Origin: Streptomyces sp. GESEQ-35
Lineage (GTDB): Bacteria; Actinomycetota; Actinomycetes; Streptomycetales; Streptomycetaceae
Direction of reading: 5' to 3'
Assembly: GCF_017948485.1 (NCBI RefSeq)
Contig: NZ_JAFFSX010000001.1
Span: 620,001-684,000 of the forward strand
Length of the DNA stretch: 64,000 bases
Shown: in pieces, positions 34,042-41,564 of the stretch
Layout: every line of letters begins with the position of its first letter
How positions within the stretch are numbered: position 1 is the first letter of the stretch
The notes under the pieces: generated by a model
Told to the model about the DNA's origin: nothing
What the model saw: the letters and a program-made list of their open reading frames with translations, nothing else
Database searches by the model: none
Position numbers and translations under genes: made by a program

Positions 34042-34953
34042 ATGATCGAAGCGCATCGGCTGGCCCTGTTCCGCGAGGTCGCTCATCGGGGGAGTTTCGC
34101 CCAGGCGGCACAGGCTCTGCGCCTGACTCCCTCGGCGGTCTCGCAGCAGATGGCGGCGCTCGAACGGGCCGCTCGGACCCGGCTGTTCGAGCGCAGCACC
34201 CGGGGTGTCACGCTCACCGTGGCCGGCCGGGCGCTGCTCCGTACGGCGGACGCTGTCCACGGCGAACTGCACCGGGCCGAACGGGCACTCGCCCGGCTAC
34301 GGGAAGAGGGGCCGCCCTCGCTCACCGTCGCCACGTTCTCCAGTGCGGGCGCATTCCTGCTCGCGCCCGCGCTTGCGGCGCTCAATCAGGACCTGCACGT
34401 CGATACGACCGTGATCGAGTCCGAGCCCGCGCAGGCACTCGCCGCGCTCATGGACGGCAGCGCCGATGTGGCGCTGGTGTATCACTTCAACAGTGAGCAG
34501 CCGCCGGCGGGTTGGGATCATGTCGCCGGACGGTGCGAGTACCACCCGCTGCTGCGGGACGAGTTGCGACTGGTCGTGCCCATCGGTCATGCACTCGCCC
34601 GGCGTTCCACGGCACGGCTCGATGCGGTGGCCGACGATCCGTGGATCCACGGCTGGGATCTGCCGGGGAACGCCCTGGACGCGCTGGCCTCCGCGCAGGG
34701 GCTCAGGCCCAAAGTGGTGTGCCGGTCCAGTGACTTCCGTTTCATGCAGGCGCTTGTCGCGGCGGGCGTCGGGATCGCGTTCATTCCCGCCCTCGCCGTC
34801 GAGGAAGGCGAAGGCACCCGTGCGCTGACCGTGGTCCCCACGGCAAAGAGGTACATCGGCGCCTACACGGCTCCCGGCACGGCAGCGAACCTGGCAACTC
34901 GCGCGCTGCTCACGGCACTCAAGGAACGCACAGCGGTTCTGCGAGACCGGTGA
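34042..34953 (+). CDS. LysR-family transcriptional regulator
   Basis: 303 residues, AAGGAGAG before the ATG. N-terminal LysR helix-turn-helix: RLALFREVAHRGSFAQAAQA, then LRLTPSAVSQQMAALERAAR. The effector domain carries LTVATFSSAGAFLLAPALAAL and GVGIAFIPALAVEEGEG, the usual RD-I and RD-II strands. Divergent from the EamA transporter, its likely target. Its last 35 bases overlap the 3' end of the convergent MerR gene. Confidence 0.9.
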   Translation: MIEAHRLALFREVAHRGSFAQAAQALRLTPSAVSQQMAALERAARTRLFERSTRGVTLTVAGRALLRTADAVHGELHRAERALARLREEGPPSLTVATFSSAGAFLLAPALAALNQDLHVDTTVIESEPAQALAALMDGSADVALVYHFNSEQPPAGWDHVAGRCEYHPLLRDELRLVVPIGHALARRSTARLDAVADDPWIHGWDLPGNALDALASAQGLRPKVVCRSSDFRFMQALVAAGVGIAFIPALAVEEGEGTRALTVVPTAKRYIGAYTAPGTAANLATRALLTALKERTAVLRDR

Positions 34954-35353
34954 AGGGGATGGGGCAGCCTTCCGTCGAGGCGCAGACGGTCAGGTCGTCG
35001 CAGCCCGCCTCGACGGCCGCGGTCAGCGCGGTGCGGATGGTGGTCAGGTCCGTGATCTTCGCGTCGACCTCTGCGAGCTTGGCCGTCGCCCGCTCCTGCA
35101 ACCCGGCCGCCGGGCGACCGTGGCGGTGGCGGCCGGCCTCCAGCAGTTCGGCGACCTCGTCCAATGTGAAGCCCAGGCGCTGAGCGGCCTTGATGACCCG
35201 CAGCGCGGTCACCGCCTCCGCGCCGTACAGGCGGTGCCCGCCGCTGCTGCGGTTCGGCTCGGCCAGCAGACCGCGCCGCTCGTAGTAACGCAGCGTCTGG
35301 ATGTTCACGCCGGCCGCCTCGGCGACCTGCCCGCTGCGCATGGCCGCGCTCAC
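34919..35353 (-). CDS. MerR-family metal-responsive regulator
   Basis: 144 residues, GTG start overlapping the upstream stop (GTGA). Helix-turn-helix VAEAAGVNIQTLRYYERRGL with the MerR wing SSGGHRLYG, then the long dimer helix. The C-terminal metal loop has Cys118, Cys124 and Cys130 (AGCDDLTVCASTEGCPIPF). Classical mercury MerR uses one Cys near residue 80 plus two in this loop. The first position here is HRH instead, so metal choice may differ. The operator upstream has the mercury-type CCGTAC/GTACGG dyad. No merA or merT genes are seen. Confidence 0.85.
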   Translation of the reverse strand: MSAAMRSGQVAEAAGVNIQTLRYYERRGLLAEPNRSSGGHRLYGAEAVTALRVIKAAQRLGFTLDEVAELLEAGRHRHGRPAAGLQERATAKLAEVDAKITDLTTIRTALTAAVEAGCDDLTVCASTEGCPIPFTGLAEPLCVP

Positions 35354-35685
35354 CGCAACTCCCCTGCGATGTCCGTCCGCACGGCGATGGCCTCCAGGAC
35401 CTCCCCGTGCGCCTGGTCCACCGAGATGTCCAGGTGGACCAGGTCCTCGCGTGGGGTGACCGCAAAGGTGAAGAACGAGCAGCAGCCGCCCTCCCGCCCC
35501 ACCAGGTCACGAACCCACTCGACGACGCCCGGACCGCCGGCCAGGTCAAGACGCAGACGCAGCGGCTCGGGCCGGGACACCGAGGTCAGCTGCTCCGCGA
35601 ACAGCGCATCCCACTCCGCGACCCTCAGGGGCCGCTCCCTGGTGGGAAGCGTGCAGGACTGCGGCACCCACGCCAGATCGGTCAT
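35350..35685 (-). CDS. MerR-associated small protein with CCSFF motif
   Basis: 111 residues from ATG 35685. N-terminal QSCTLPTRERPLRVAEWDAL and a central REGGCCSFFTFAV motif, whose vicinal cysteines could bind a soft metal, followed by DISVDQAHGEVLEAIA. First gene of a two-gene operon with the MerR regulator (four-base overlap). Proteins of this type occur beside merR-like genes in actinobacteria as I recall, but the biochemical function is not known to me. No signal peptide or helix. Confidence 0.75.
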   Translation of the reverse strand: MTDLAWVPQSCTLPTRERPLRVAEWDALFAEQLTSVSRPEPLRLRLDLAGGPGVVEWVRDLVGREGGCCSFFTFAVTPREDLVHLDISVDQAHGEVLEAIAVRTDIAGELR

Positions 35686-35732
35686 CACACCCACTCCCGT
35701 CCTCGACATCTCCGCAACCGGGGACACCTTCG

Positions 35733-35764
35733 ACGGTAAACCCGTACCTGGGTACGGGTTGCAA
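35733..35764 (-). promoter_or_regulatory. MerR-type promoter with overlong spacer and mercury-like dyad
   Basis: Perfect 10-bp arms AACCCGTACC and GGTACGGGTT separated by TG (35739-35760). The core CCGTAC-N4-GTACGG equals the dyad of the Tn501 mer operator. On the minus strand TTGCAA and TACCGT flank it as -35 and -10 with a 20-bp spacer, the stretched form that MerR activators need. Confidence 0.8.
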
Positions 35765-35822
35765 GCCCGAGCATCCGATGAGCGCACCAGCGGCTGGATG
35801 CATCGGCCTCACGAAAACGTGG

Positions 35823-36755
35823 TCAGGCCGAGTCACGGACGATGACCCTGGCCGGCGCCGGTTCGAGGCCCGAGGTGTCGAGGCCGAGAGCGGTGCGGGC
35901 GGCGAGGCGTCCGTGGGCCTCGGCGTCGATGTGGATGGTGGTGAGCGCCGGTGTCACCAAGGCTCCGTACTCGGTGTCGTCGTATCCCATGACGGCCAGG
36001 TCGTCGGGGGCGGTGAGGCCGAGATCGTGGAGGGCGGTGAGGGCGCGCAGGGCGACGTCGTCGGTGAAGGCCGCGACCGCCGTCACCTCGGGACGGGCGG
36101 CCCGGAACTCCTCCACGGCCCGGGCACACGCCGTCCTCGGCCGGGGTGCGATGAAGGACACGACAGGGGCGAGGCCGAGACGGTCCGCGGTCTGTGCGGC
36201 GAACCGCAGGCGGGCCTCGGCCACCGGGTTCTCACCGTCCGGCAGGGCCTGCGCGATGTGCGTGTGGCCGCGTTCGGCCAGGTGGCGGACCTGTAGGGCG
36301 GAGTGGGCGGCCAGGCCGTCCTTCCAGCCGCCGCCACGGTCCTCCAGCTCGTGGCCCGTCAGGTACGGCTCGGCGAAGCGGATGACGGCGCGAGGCCTGA
36401 TCGCGTCGAGCACCCGCCGCGTCTCCTGGGGGGTCTGGTGTCCGTGGCGGACGAGCAGGACATGGCCGTGCGCGGCCAGTTCGTCGTCGAGGCCGCGGAC
36501 GTAGCTGCGGGAGTAGTTGCCCTCCAGGCCCCAGTCGATGTTGAGGACGACGACCCGGGAGGCGCCCTCGCGCAGTGCCCGTGCAAGCCCGTGAGGTACG
36601 TAACCGAGGTCATGGGCGGCCTGACGTACCCGTTCGCGGGTGGCCGCCGAGATCGTCTGGTTGGGGTCGTCGTTGAGGACGAAGCTCACGGTGGCGCGTG
36701 ACACGCCGCTGGCGGCAGCCACGTCGTTCAGCGTGACTCTCCCGGAACCGCCCAT
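35823..36755 (-). CDS. LacI-family transcriptional regulator
   Basis: 310 residues from ATG 36755. Helix-turn-helix VTLNDVAAASGVSRATVSFV, then LNDDPNQTISAATRERV and the hinge YVPHGLARALREGAS. The ligand domain is typical (AAFTDDVALRALTALHDLGL, VMGYDDTEYGALV, PALTTIHIDAEAHGRL). The target is unclear: the divergent neighbour is a small kinase. A LacI-type palindrome lies 77-93 bp upstream at 36832-36848. Confidence 0.88.
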   Translation of the reverse strand: MGGSGRVTLNDVAAASGVSRATVSFVLNDDPNQTISAATRERVRQAAHDLGYVPHGLARALREGASRVVVLNIDWGLEGNYSRSYVRGLDDELAAHGHVLLVRHGHQTPQETRRVLDAIRPRAVIRFAEPYLTGHELEDRGGGWKDGLAAHSALQVRHLAERGHTHIAQALPDGENPVAEARLRFAAQTADRLGLAPVVSFIAPRPRTACARAVEEFRAARPEVTAVAAFTDDVALRALTALHDLGLTAPDDLAVMGYDDTEYGALVTPALTTIHIDAEAHGRLAARTALGLDTSGLEPAPARVIVRDSA

Positions 36756-36831
36756 CACCCTGCCCCGATACCACTCGATGCGCCAGGCTGCGCCCGCCGT
36801 GCCGCACGCCCAGTGTAGGCAGCCCGGCTCG

Positions 36832-36848
36832 GCGAAAACCGTTTCCGC
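36832..36848. promoter_or_regulatory. LacI-type operator GCGAAAACCGTTTCCGC
   Basis: 17-bp near-palindrome around a central CCG, one mismatched pair. It sits between the divergent LacI and kinase genes and fits a site for autoregulation. Confidence 0.55.
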
Positions 36849-36912
36849 GAGCCGGCTCGGCTGCGCCAGCATGTGCGGGAGTGATGATCGTGCGGCGCCT
36901 TGGAGGCAGTTG

Positions 36913-37422
36913 GTGGATACGAGGCCCGAACCGAGGCTGATCCTGCTGTGCGGGCTTCCTGGCTCCGGGAAGACGACGCTGGCCAAGCGTCTCGCGCATG
37001 CGATGCCGGCAGTGCGCTTGTGCCCGGACGAGTGGATGGCGGATCTCGGCGTCAGCTTGTTCGACGTAGAGATGCGTGATCGCCTCGAGAGGCGATTCTG
37101 GGCTCACGCTCAGGAACTGTTGCGGCTGGGACAGGCCGTGATCCTGGAGTTCGGCTTCTGGGCGCGCACTGAGCGGGAAGAGAAGCGTCTCGGTGCGCGT
37201 GGCCTCGGCGTTCCCGTGGAGCTGCACTACCTCTCGGCGTCGATCGATGAACTGTGCCGCCGTGTCGAAGCCCGCAGCGCGGCGGGTGGGAGAGGGACAG
37301 TCCCGATCACCCGCGGGATGATCGAGGACTACGCACAGCTCTTCGAGGTCCCCGGTGATGACGAACTCGGTCTCTTCGATGAGCCTCCGGCGGACCGGCG
37401 CCCCGCGGAACGAAACCAATGA
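36913..37422 (+). CDS. AAA-type ATP-binding kinase (P-loop, zeta-toxin/CPT-like)
   Basis: 169 residues, GTG start chosen because GGAGG ends six bases upstream. Walker A LILLCGLPGSGKTTLAKRLA at residues 9-28, DEWMADLGVSLFDVEMRDRL, and a lid-like REEKRLGARGLGVPVELHYL region. Such single-domain P-loop kinases phosphorylate small molecules (antibiotics, sugars) or act as toxins. No antitoxin gene is adjacent, so small-molecule kinase is more likely. Cytoplasmic. Confidence 0.8.
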   Translation: MDTRPEPRLILLCGLPGSGKTTLAKRLAHAMPAVRLCPDEWMADLGVSLFDVEMRDRLERRFWAHAQELLRLGQAVILEFGFWARTEREEKRLGARGLGVPVELHYLSASIDELCRRVEARSAAGGRGTVPITRGMIEDYAQLFEVPGDDELGLFDEPPADRRPAERNQ

Positions 37423-37471
37423 ATGCGCCGTACGGCTCTCGCCAACACCGAATCCGTCCCGCTAGCTTCAT

Positions 37472-37489
37472 CACTAGATCGATCTAGTG
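37472..37489. promoter_or_regulatory. Perfect 18-bp palindrome upstream of the O-demethylase
   Basis: CACTAGATC followed directly by GATCTAGTG, centred 39 bp before the ATG at 37520 and AT-rich relative to the surroundings. It should be the operator of the demethylase/reductase operon, but no adjacent regulator is evident. Confidence 0.7.
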
Positions 37490-37519
37490 GCGTGTGAACT
37501 GCTGACGAAGGGGAGCCGC

Positions 37520-38863
37520 ATGACCACCCCGAGCCTCCAGGACGGCATCGACAAGGCCGGATCGACCATCAAGCTGCTGTGGAAGCCGGGTGCCGCGCCC
37601 TGGACTCCCGAGGTGGTGGAGCGCGAGTACGCCGGCTGGCGGCAGGAACAGGCCGCCTGGCACGAAGGCGTCGCCCTCCTCAACCTCTCGCACCACATGT
37701 ACGACATGTGGATCGAGGGCCCGGACGCGACCCGGCTGCTCGCCGACCACGGCGCCAACAACTTCGAGAACTTCGCGATCGGCCAGGCGAAGCAGTACGT
37801 CCCGGTGACGGCCGGCGGCGACATCGTCACCGACGGAATCCTCGCCCGCGAGGACGAGCACAGGTACCTGCTCAGCGGCGTCCCGGCCGCTCAGCACTGG
37901 GTTCAGTACCACGGGGAGAAGGGCGGCTACGACGTCGCCTTCGTCACCGACCCGTCTTCCGCGTTCCGCCCCGGCGGCCGCGACCCGAAGCTGTTCCGCT
38001 ATCAGATCCAGGGCCCGCTCGCCGCGGAGGTGGTGGAGCGGGTCTTCGGCGGGCCGCCGCCGCGGACGAAGTTCTTCCACTCCACGCCCGTGACACTGAA
38101 CGGCCGGAGCTTCCGCGCGCTGCGCCACGGTATGGCGGGCCAGGCCGGTTTCGAGTTCATCGGCCCCTGGGAGCACGCGGCGTACGTCCATGAGACGTTC
38201 CTCGAGGTCGGGGCACCGCTCGGCCTGGTCCAGGTCGGCGCCCTGGCGTACACGACGCCGAGTGTGGAGAGCGGCTGGATCCCCTCGCCGGTGCCCGGCA
38301 TCTACACCGATCCGGAGCTGGCGGAATACCGCAAGCAGCTCCCCCTGTTCGGTATCGAGGGCCAACGCCCCCTGAACGGCAGCTACTTCTCAGAGGACAT
38401 CGAGGACTACTACGTATCTCCGTACGAGCTCGGCTACGGCAAGATGATCTCCTTCAACCACGAATTCCTGGGCCGGGACGCCCTGTTGAAGGCGAAGGAC
38501 ACTGTCCGCCGCACGAAGGTGACCCTCCTCCTCGACGCCGACGACGTGCGGGACGTCATCGGTGACGGCCGGGATCCCGGATTCGTGCTCACGTACGCGC
38601 GCCACCGGGTGGAGAACGCCACCGGCATGGTCGGCACCACCATGCAGAGCGCGATGATCGACCCCGTGGGGAGCGTCCTGTCGCTGACCCTGGTCGACAC
38701 GGAGTACGCCGTACCGGGCACCGAGGTCCAGGTGGTGTGGGGCGAGCACCCCGGGCCGGGCACTCCCCCGGACGCCGACCTCGGCTTCCCGCGCATCCGC
38801 GCCACCGTCCAGCCCGCACCGTTCAACCAGCACGCGCGCACGCTGTACCGCCAGGGCGCCTGA
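37520..38863 (+). CDS. Tetrahydrofolate-dependent aryl O-demethylase (LigM/GcvT-like)
   Basis: 447 residues from ATG 37520, AAGGGGAG upstream. It follows the LigM/DesA pattern throughout: YAGWRQEQAAWHEGVALLNL, SHHMYDMWIEGPDATRLL, NFENFAIGQAKQYVPV, FRYQIQGPLAAEVVER, FRALRHGMAGQAGFEF, ESGWIPSPVPGIYTD and IEDYYVSPYELGYG. LigM moves the methoxy methyl of vanillate or 3-O-methylgallate to tetrahydrofolate, giving 5-methyl-THF. The next gene encodes a MetF-like reductase that would recycle it. The exact aryl or other O-methyl (or betaine) substrate is open. Confidence 0.87.
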   Translation: MTTPSLQDGIDKAGSTIKLLWKPGAAPWTPEVVEREYAGWRQEQAAWHEGVALLNLSHHMYDMWIEGPDATRLLADHGANNFENFAIGQAKQYVPVTAGGDIVTDGILAREDEHRYLLSGVPAAQHWVQYHGEKGGYDVAFVTDPSSAFRPGGRDPKLFRYQIQGPLAAEVVERVFGGPPPRTKFFHSTPVTLNGRSFRALRHGMAGQAGFEFIGPWEHAAYVHETFLEVGAPLGLVQVGALAYTTPSVESGWIPSPVPGIYTDPELAEYRKQLPLFGIEGQRPLNGSYFSEDIEDYYVSPYELGYGKMISFNHEFLGRDALLKAKDTVRRTKVTLLLDADDVRDVIGDGRDPGFVLTYARHRVENATGMVGTTMQSAMIDPVGSVLSLTLVDTEYAVPGTEVQVVWGEHPGPGTPPDADLGFPRIRATVQPAPFNQHARTLYRQGA

Positions 38864-38884
38864 GCCACGTACCGAAGGAGCACG

Positions 38885-39766
38885 ATGAACCCCGGTTCCA
38901 TGGCCCCGGCAGCGGTACGCACATCGCTACTGGAGGACTTCTCCCTCGAAATGACGGGCAAGGACATCCCGAAACTCGAGGAAGCCCACGCCACGATCCC
39001 GCCAGGCACCCGCATCAACATCACGTTCCTCGGCAACGAGGACCTGCGGATGCGCCTGGACGCAGCCAGGGCCGTCAAACGGCTCGGCTTCACCCCCGTA
39101 CCGCACATCTCCGCCCGTCGCCTGCGCTCACGGGACGACCTCGAACAATTCCTGGCCGGGCTGCGGGCCGACGGCACCGCCGAGAACGTGTTCGTCGTCG
39201 GCGGCGATCCCGCCCGCCCCGAGGGCCCCTACGAGGACGCACTCGCCGTGATCCGCACCGGGCTGCTGGGGCGCAACGGCGTACGCCATGTCGGCGTCAG
39301 CGGCTACCCGGAAGGCCACCCCGCCATCCCGGACGGCGCACTGCGGTCGGCGCTGACCGACAAATACGCGGTGCTCCAGGCACAGCAGCTGACCGGTGAC
39401 GTCATCACACAGTTCGGCTTCGACGCCGACGCCGTCCTCACCTGGGTGGAGGAGACACGCAAGTGGGGCGTCGACCAGCCGATCCGGATCGGCGTTCCCG
39501 GGCCCGCGGGAGTCCGCCGCCTGCTGGCGTACGCCGCCCGCTTCGGCGTCGGCACCAGCGCCTCCATCGCCAAGAAGTACGGGTTCTCCCTGACCAACCT
39601 CATGGGCACGACCGGCCCCGAGCGGTTCCTGCGCGCCCTCGGCGACGGCTATGACCCCGTCCGCCACGGCGATCTGAAGGTGCACTTCTACACGTTCGGC
39701 GGGCTCGGAGCCACCGCGGAGTGGATCGCCCGATTCCGGAGGAGGGCGGATCGTTCATTAAAGTGA
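38885..39766 (+). CDS. Methylenetetrahydrofolate reductase-like protein
   Basis: 293 residues, GAAGGAG upstream. MetF TIM-barrel signatures: VPHISARRLRSRDDLEQFLA (folate/flavin region), NVFVVGGDPARPEGPY and QQLTGDVITQFGFDADAV, where the usual QPVFD-like stretch is TQFGFDAD. It lies 21 bp after the LigM-like gene in one operon. The likely direction is oxidation of 5-methyl-THF made by demethylation to 5,10-methylene-THF, as in Sphingobium LigM/MetF. It ends just before the tandem dyads of the next regulator. Confidence 0.87.
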   Translation: MNPGSMAPAAVRTSLLEDFSLEMTGKDIPKLEEAHATIPPGTRINITFLGNEDLRMRLDAARAVKRLGFTPVPHISARRLRSRDDLEQFLAGLRADGTAENVFVVGGDPARPEGPYEDALAVIRTGLLGRNGVRHVGVSGYPEGHPAIPDGALRSALTDKYAVLQAQQLTGDVITQFGFDADAVLTWVEETRKWGVDQPIRIGVPGPAGVRRLLAYAARFGVGTSASIAKKYGFSLTNLMGTTGPERFLRALGDGYDPVRHGDLKVHFYTFGGLGATAEWIARFRRRADRSLK

Positions 39767-39817
39767 ACGTAGGGTTCGCCGGGACGAGCGTTTGATATAG
39801 TGAACGAATGGTTCACT
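39753..39817. promoter_or_regulatory. Tandem operators AGTGAAC-N5-GTTC with -10 TATAGT
   Basis: Perfect dyad AGTGAAC-GAATG-GTTCACT at 39799-39817 and a second copy AGTGAAC-GTAGG-GTTCGCC at 39762-39780. A GTTCA...TGAAC pair at 39753-39768 overlaps the second copy. A -10 box TATAGT (39796-39801) overlaps the first dyad. This fits autorepression by the XRE regulator that follows. Confidence 0.7.
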
Positions 39818-39833
39818 CAATCAGGAGTCGCTG

Positions 39834-40409
39834 ATGGTGCCCTCGCCGTCCGGCCGCCAGCCGGTGAGCAGTACCGCAGCCGCGGTCGGCACGAAGATCC
39901 GTCTGCGCCGTCAGCAGCGCGGCATGAGCGCTGCGGAGATGGCCCGCCGGGCCGGACTGAGCAAGGCCACGCTGTCGCAGCTGGAGGCCGGCAACGGCAA
40001 TCCGACGATCGACACTCTGGATGCGATCGCGATCGCCCTGCGCATCCCGATCGCCGATCTGCTGGCGCGCGATGCAGACACCGGTCCGGTCTTCCGGGCG
40101 GGCACCGACGCCGAGCCCGGCGAGGTGTCCCGGGAGCTGCTGCGCCGCATCAGCAGCGGAAACAGTCTGGAGATCTGGCGGTTGCGCATTCCGCCAGAGA
40201 CGGAGCTGCCCGGTGTCCCGCACGCCACCGGCACGATCGAGCACCTGCTCATCGCCACCGGGTACGTCACCGCCGGCCCCGTCGGCGCCCCGCAGGACCT
40301 GGGACCCGGCGACATGCTCGCCTTCGCCGGCGACGCCCCGCACTTCTACCGCACCGGCGCCGAGGAGGTGGACATCACCGTCGTCTTCGCCTCCCCCATC
40401 AGTACCTGA
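39834..40409 (+). CDS. XRE-family regulator with cupin domain
   Basis: 191 residues. Helix-turn-helix at about 20-75 (RRQQRGMSAAEMARRAGLSK, then ATLSQLEAGNGNPTIDTL). A C-terminal cupin fold follows (LPGVPHATGTIEHLLIATGY, LGPGDMLAFAGDAPHFYRTG). Such regulators sense small organic ligands through the cupin. The gene lies 20 bp before the threonine aldolase gene, its likely target, and behind tandem dyads. Confidence 0.88.
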   Translation: MVPSPSGRQPVSSTAAAVGTKIRLRRQQRGMSAAEMARRAGLSKATLSQLEAGNGNPTIDTLDAIAIALRIPIADLLARDADTGPVFRAGTDAEPGEVSRELLRRISSGNSLEIWRLRIPPETELPGVPHATGTIEHLLIATGYVTAGPVGAPQDLGPGDMLAFAGDAPHFYRTGAEEVDITVVFASPIST

Positions 40410-40429
40410 GTACCAAGGAGTTCCCCCAC

Positions 40430-41491
40430 ATGAGCATCACCCTCGCCACCACTCCCTCGGGTCGCGCCTTCATCAGCGACAACATGGCCGGGGCGTCCTC
40501 GCAGATAGCCCAGGCCGTCGCCGACGCGGCCACCGGGCAGGTCCTGCCGTACGGCAACGACCCCTACAGCGACAGCGCCCGCCGCAAGCTCGGAGAGATC
40601 TTCGAGCGGGACGTCGATGTCTTCCCCGTCTCCACCGGATCCGCCGCCAACGGCCTGAGCCTGGCCGCCCTCACCCCGCCATGGGGCAGCGTGCTCACCC
40701 ACCCCGACAGTCACATCAACCACGACGAATGCGGCGCCCCGGAGTTCTTCACGGGCGGCGCCAAGCTCGTCGACGTCGCGGGCCACGACACCAAGATCGA
40801 CCCTGACTTGCTGACGAAGGCCGTACACCGACGGGCCGGTGACGTGCACAGCGTGCAGCCGTCCGTACTCAGCATCAGCCAGGCCACCGAGAGCGGCAGC
40901 GTCTACACCCTGGACGAGATCCGCCACCTGTCCGCCATCGCCAAGGACGCGGGACTACGGGTCCACATGGACGGAGCGCGCTTCGCCAACGCCCTGGCCC
41001 ACCTCGGCGCCACCCCGGCCGAGATGACCTGGAAGGCCGGCATCGACGTCCTGTCGTTCGGCGCCACGAAGAACGGTGCGATGACGGCCGACGCGATCGT
41101 CTCCTTCGACCCCGCGATCGCCACCGAACTCGCCTTCCGCGCCAAGCGCGCCGGCCAGCTCACCTCCAAGATGCGCTTCCAGACGACCCAGATCGACGCC
41201 TACCTCACCGACGGCCTGTGGCTGGACAACGCCCGCCAGGCCAACGCGATGGCCGCCCGGCTCGGCGACGGCCTCAAAGCCATCCCCGACACCGGACTGC
41301 TGGCTGCCCCGCAGGCAAACATCCTCTTCTGCCGTCTGCCCCAGCACGTCACCGACGGCCTCCTCGCCGAGGGCTACGCCTTCTACCACGACCGGTGGGA
41401 ACCGGGGATCGTGCGGTTCGTCACCGCCTTCTCCCACAGCGCGGACGACATCGACCAACTCCTGGACGCGGTCCGCCGTCACACCCGCTGA
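40430..41491 (+). CDS. Low-specificity L-threonine aldolase-like PLP enzyme
   Basis: 353 residues from ATG 40430, AAGGAG upstream. Beta-eliminating lyase/threonine aldolase pattern: DNMAGASSQIAQAVADAA, LPYGNDPYSDSARRKL, VSTGSAANGLSLAAL, VHMDGARFANALAHLG (Asp contacting PLP) and the Schiff-base Lys in LSFGATKNGAM. Family reaction: threonine to glycine plus acetaldehyde, or similar beta-hydroxy amino acids. Glycine produced here would connect to the glyA/sox genes nearby. Confidence 0.9.
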   Translation: MSITLATTPSGRAFISDNMAGASSQIAQAVADAATGQVLPYGNDPYSDSARRKLGEIFERDVDVFPVSTGSAANGLSLAALTPPWGSVLTHPDSHINHDECGAPEFFTGGAKLVDVAGHDTKIDPDLLTKAVHRRAGDVHSVQPSVLSISQATESGSVYTLDEIRHLSAIAKDAGLRVHMDGARFANALAHLGATPAEMTWKAGIDVLSFGATKNGAMTADAIVSFDPAIATELAFRAKRAGQLTSKMRFQTTQIDAYLTDGLWLDNARQANAMAARLGDGLKAIPDTGLLAAPQANILFCRLPQHVTDGLLAEGYAFYHDRWEPGIVRFVTAFSHSADDIDQLLDAVRRHTR

Positions 41492-41564
41492 CCGACGGCC
41501 GCCTACGAGGCCTCGTCGGTGACGTCCGCACGGGCGACCCTCCCGCTGCCGAGGCGTACGCCCC

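Noticed and set aside
36913..37422. Zeta-type toxin of a toxin-antitoxin pair
   Set aside because: P-loop and length fit loosely, but no antitoxin gene precedes it; the upstream neighbour is a divergent LacI gene.
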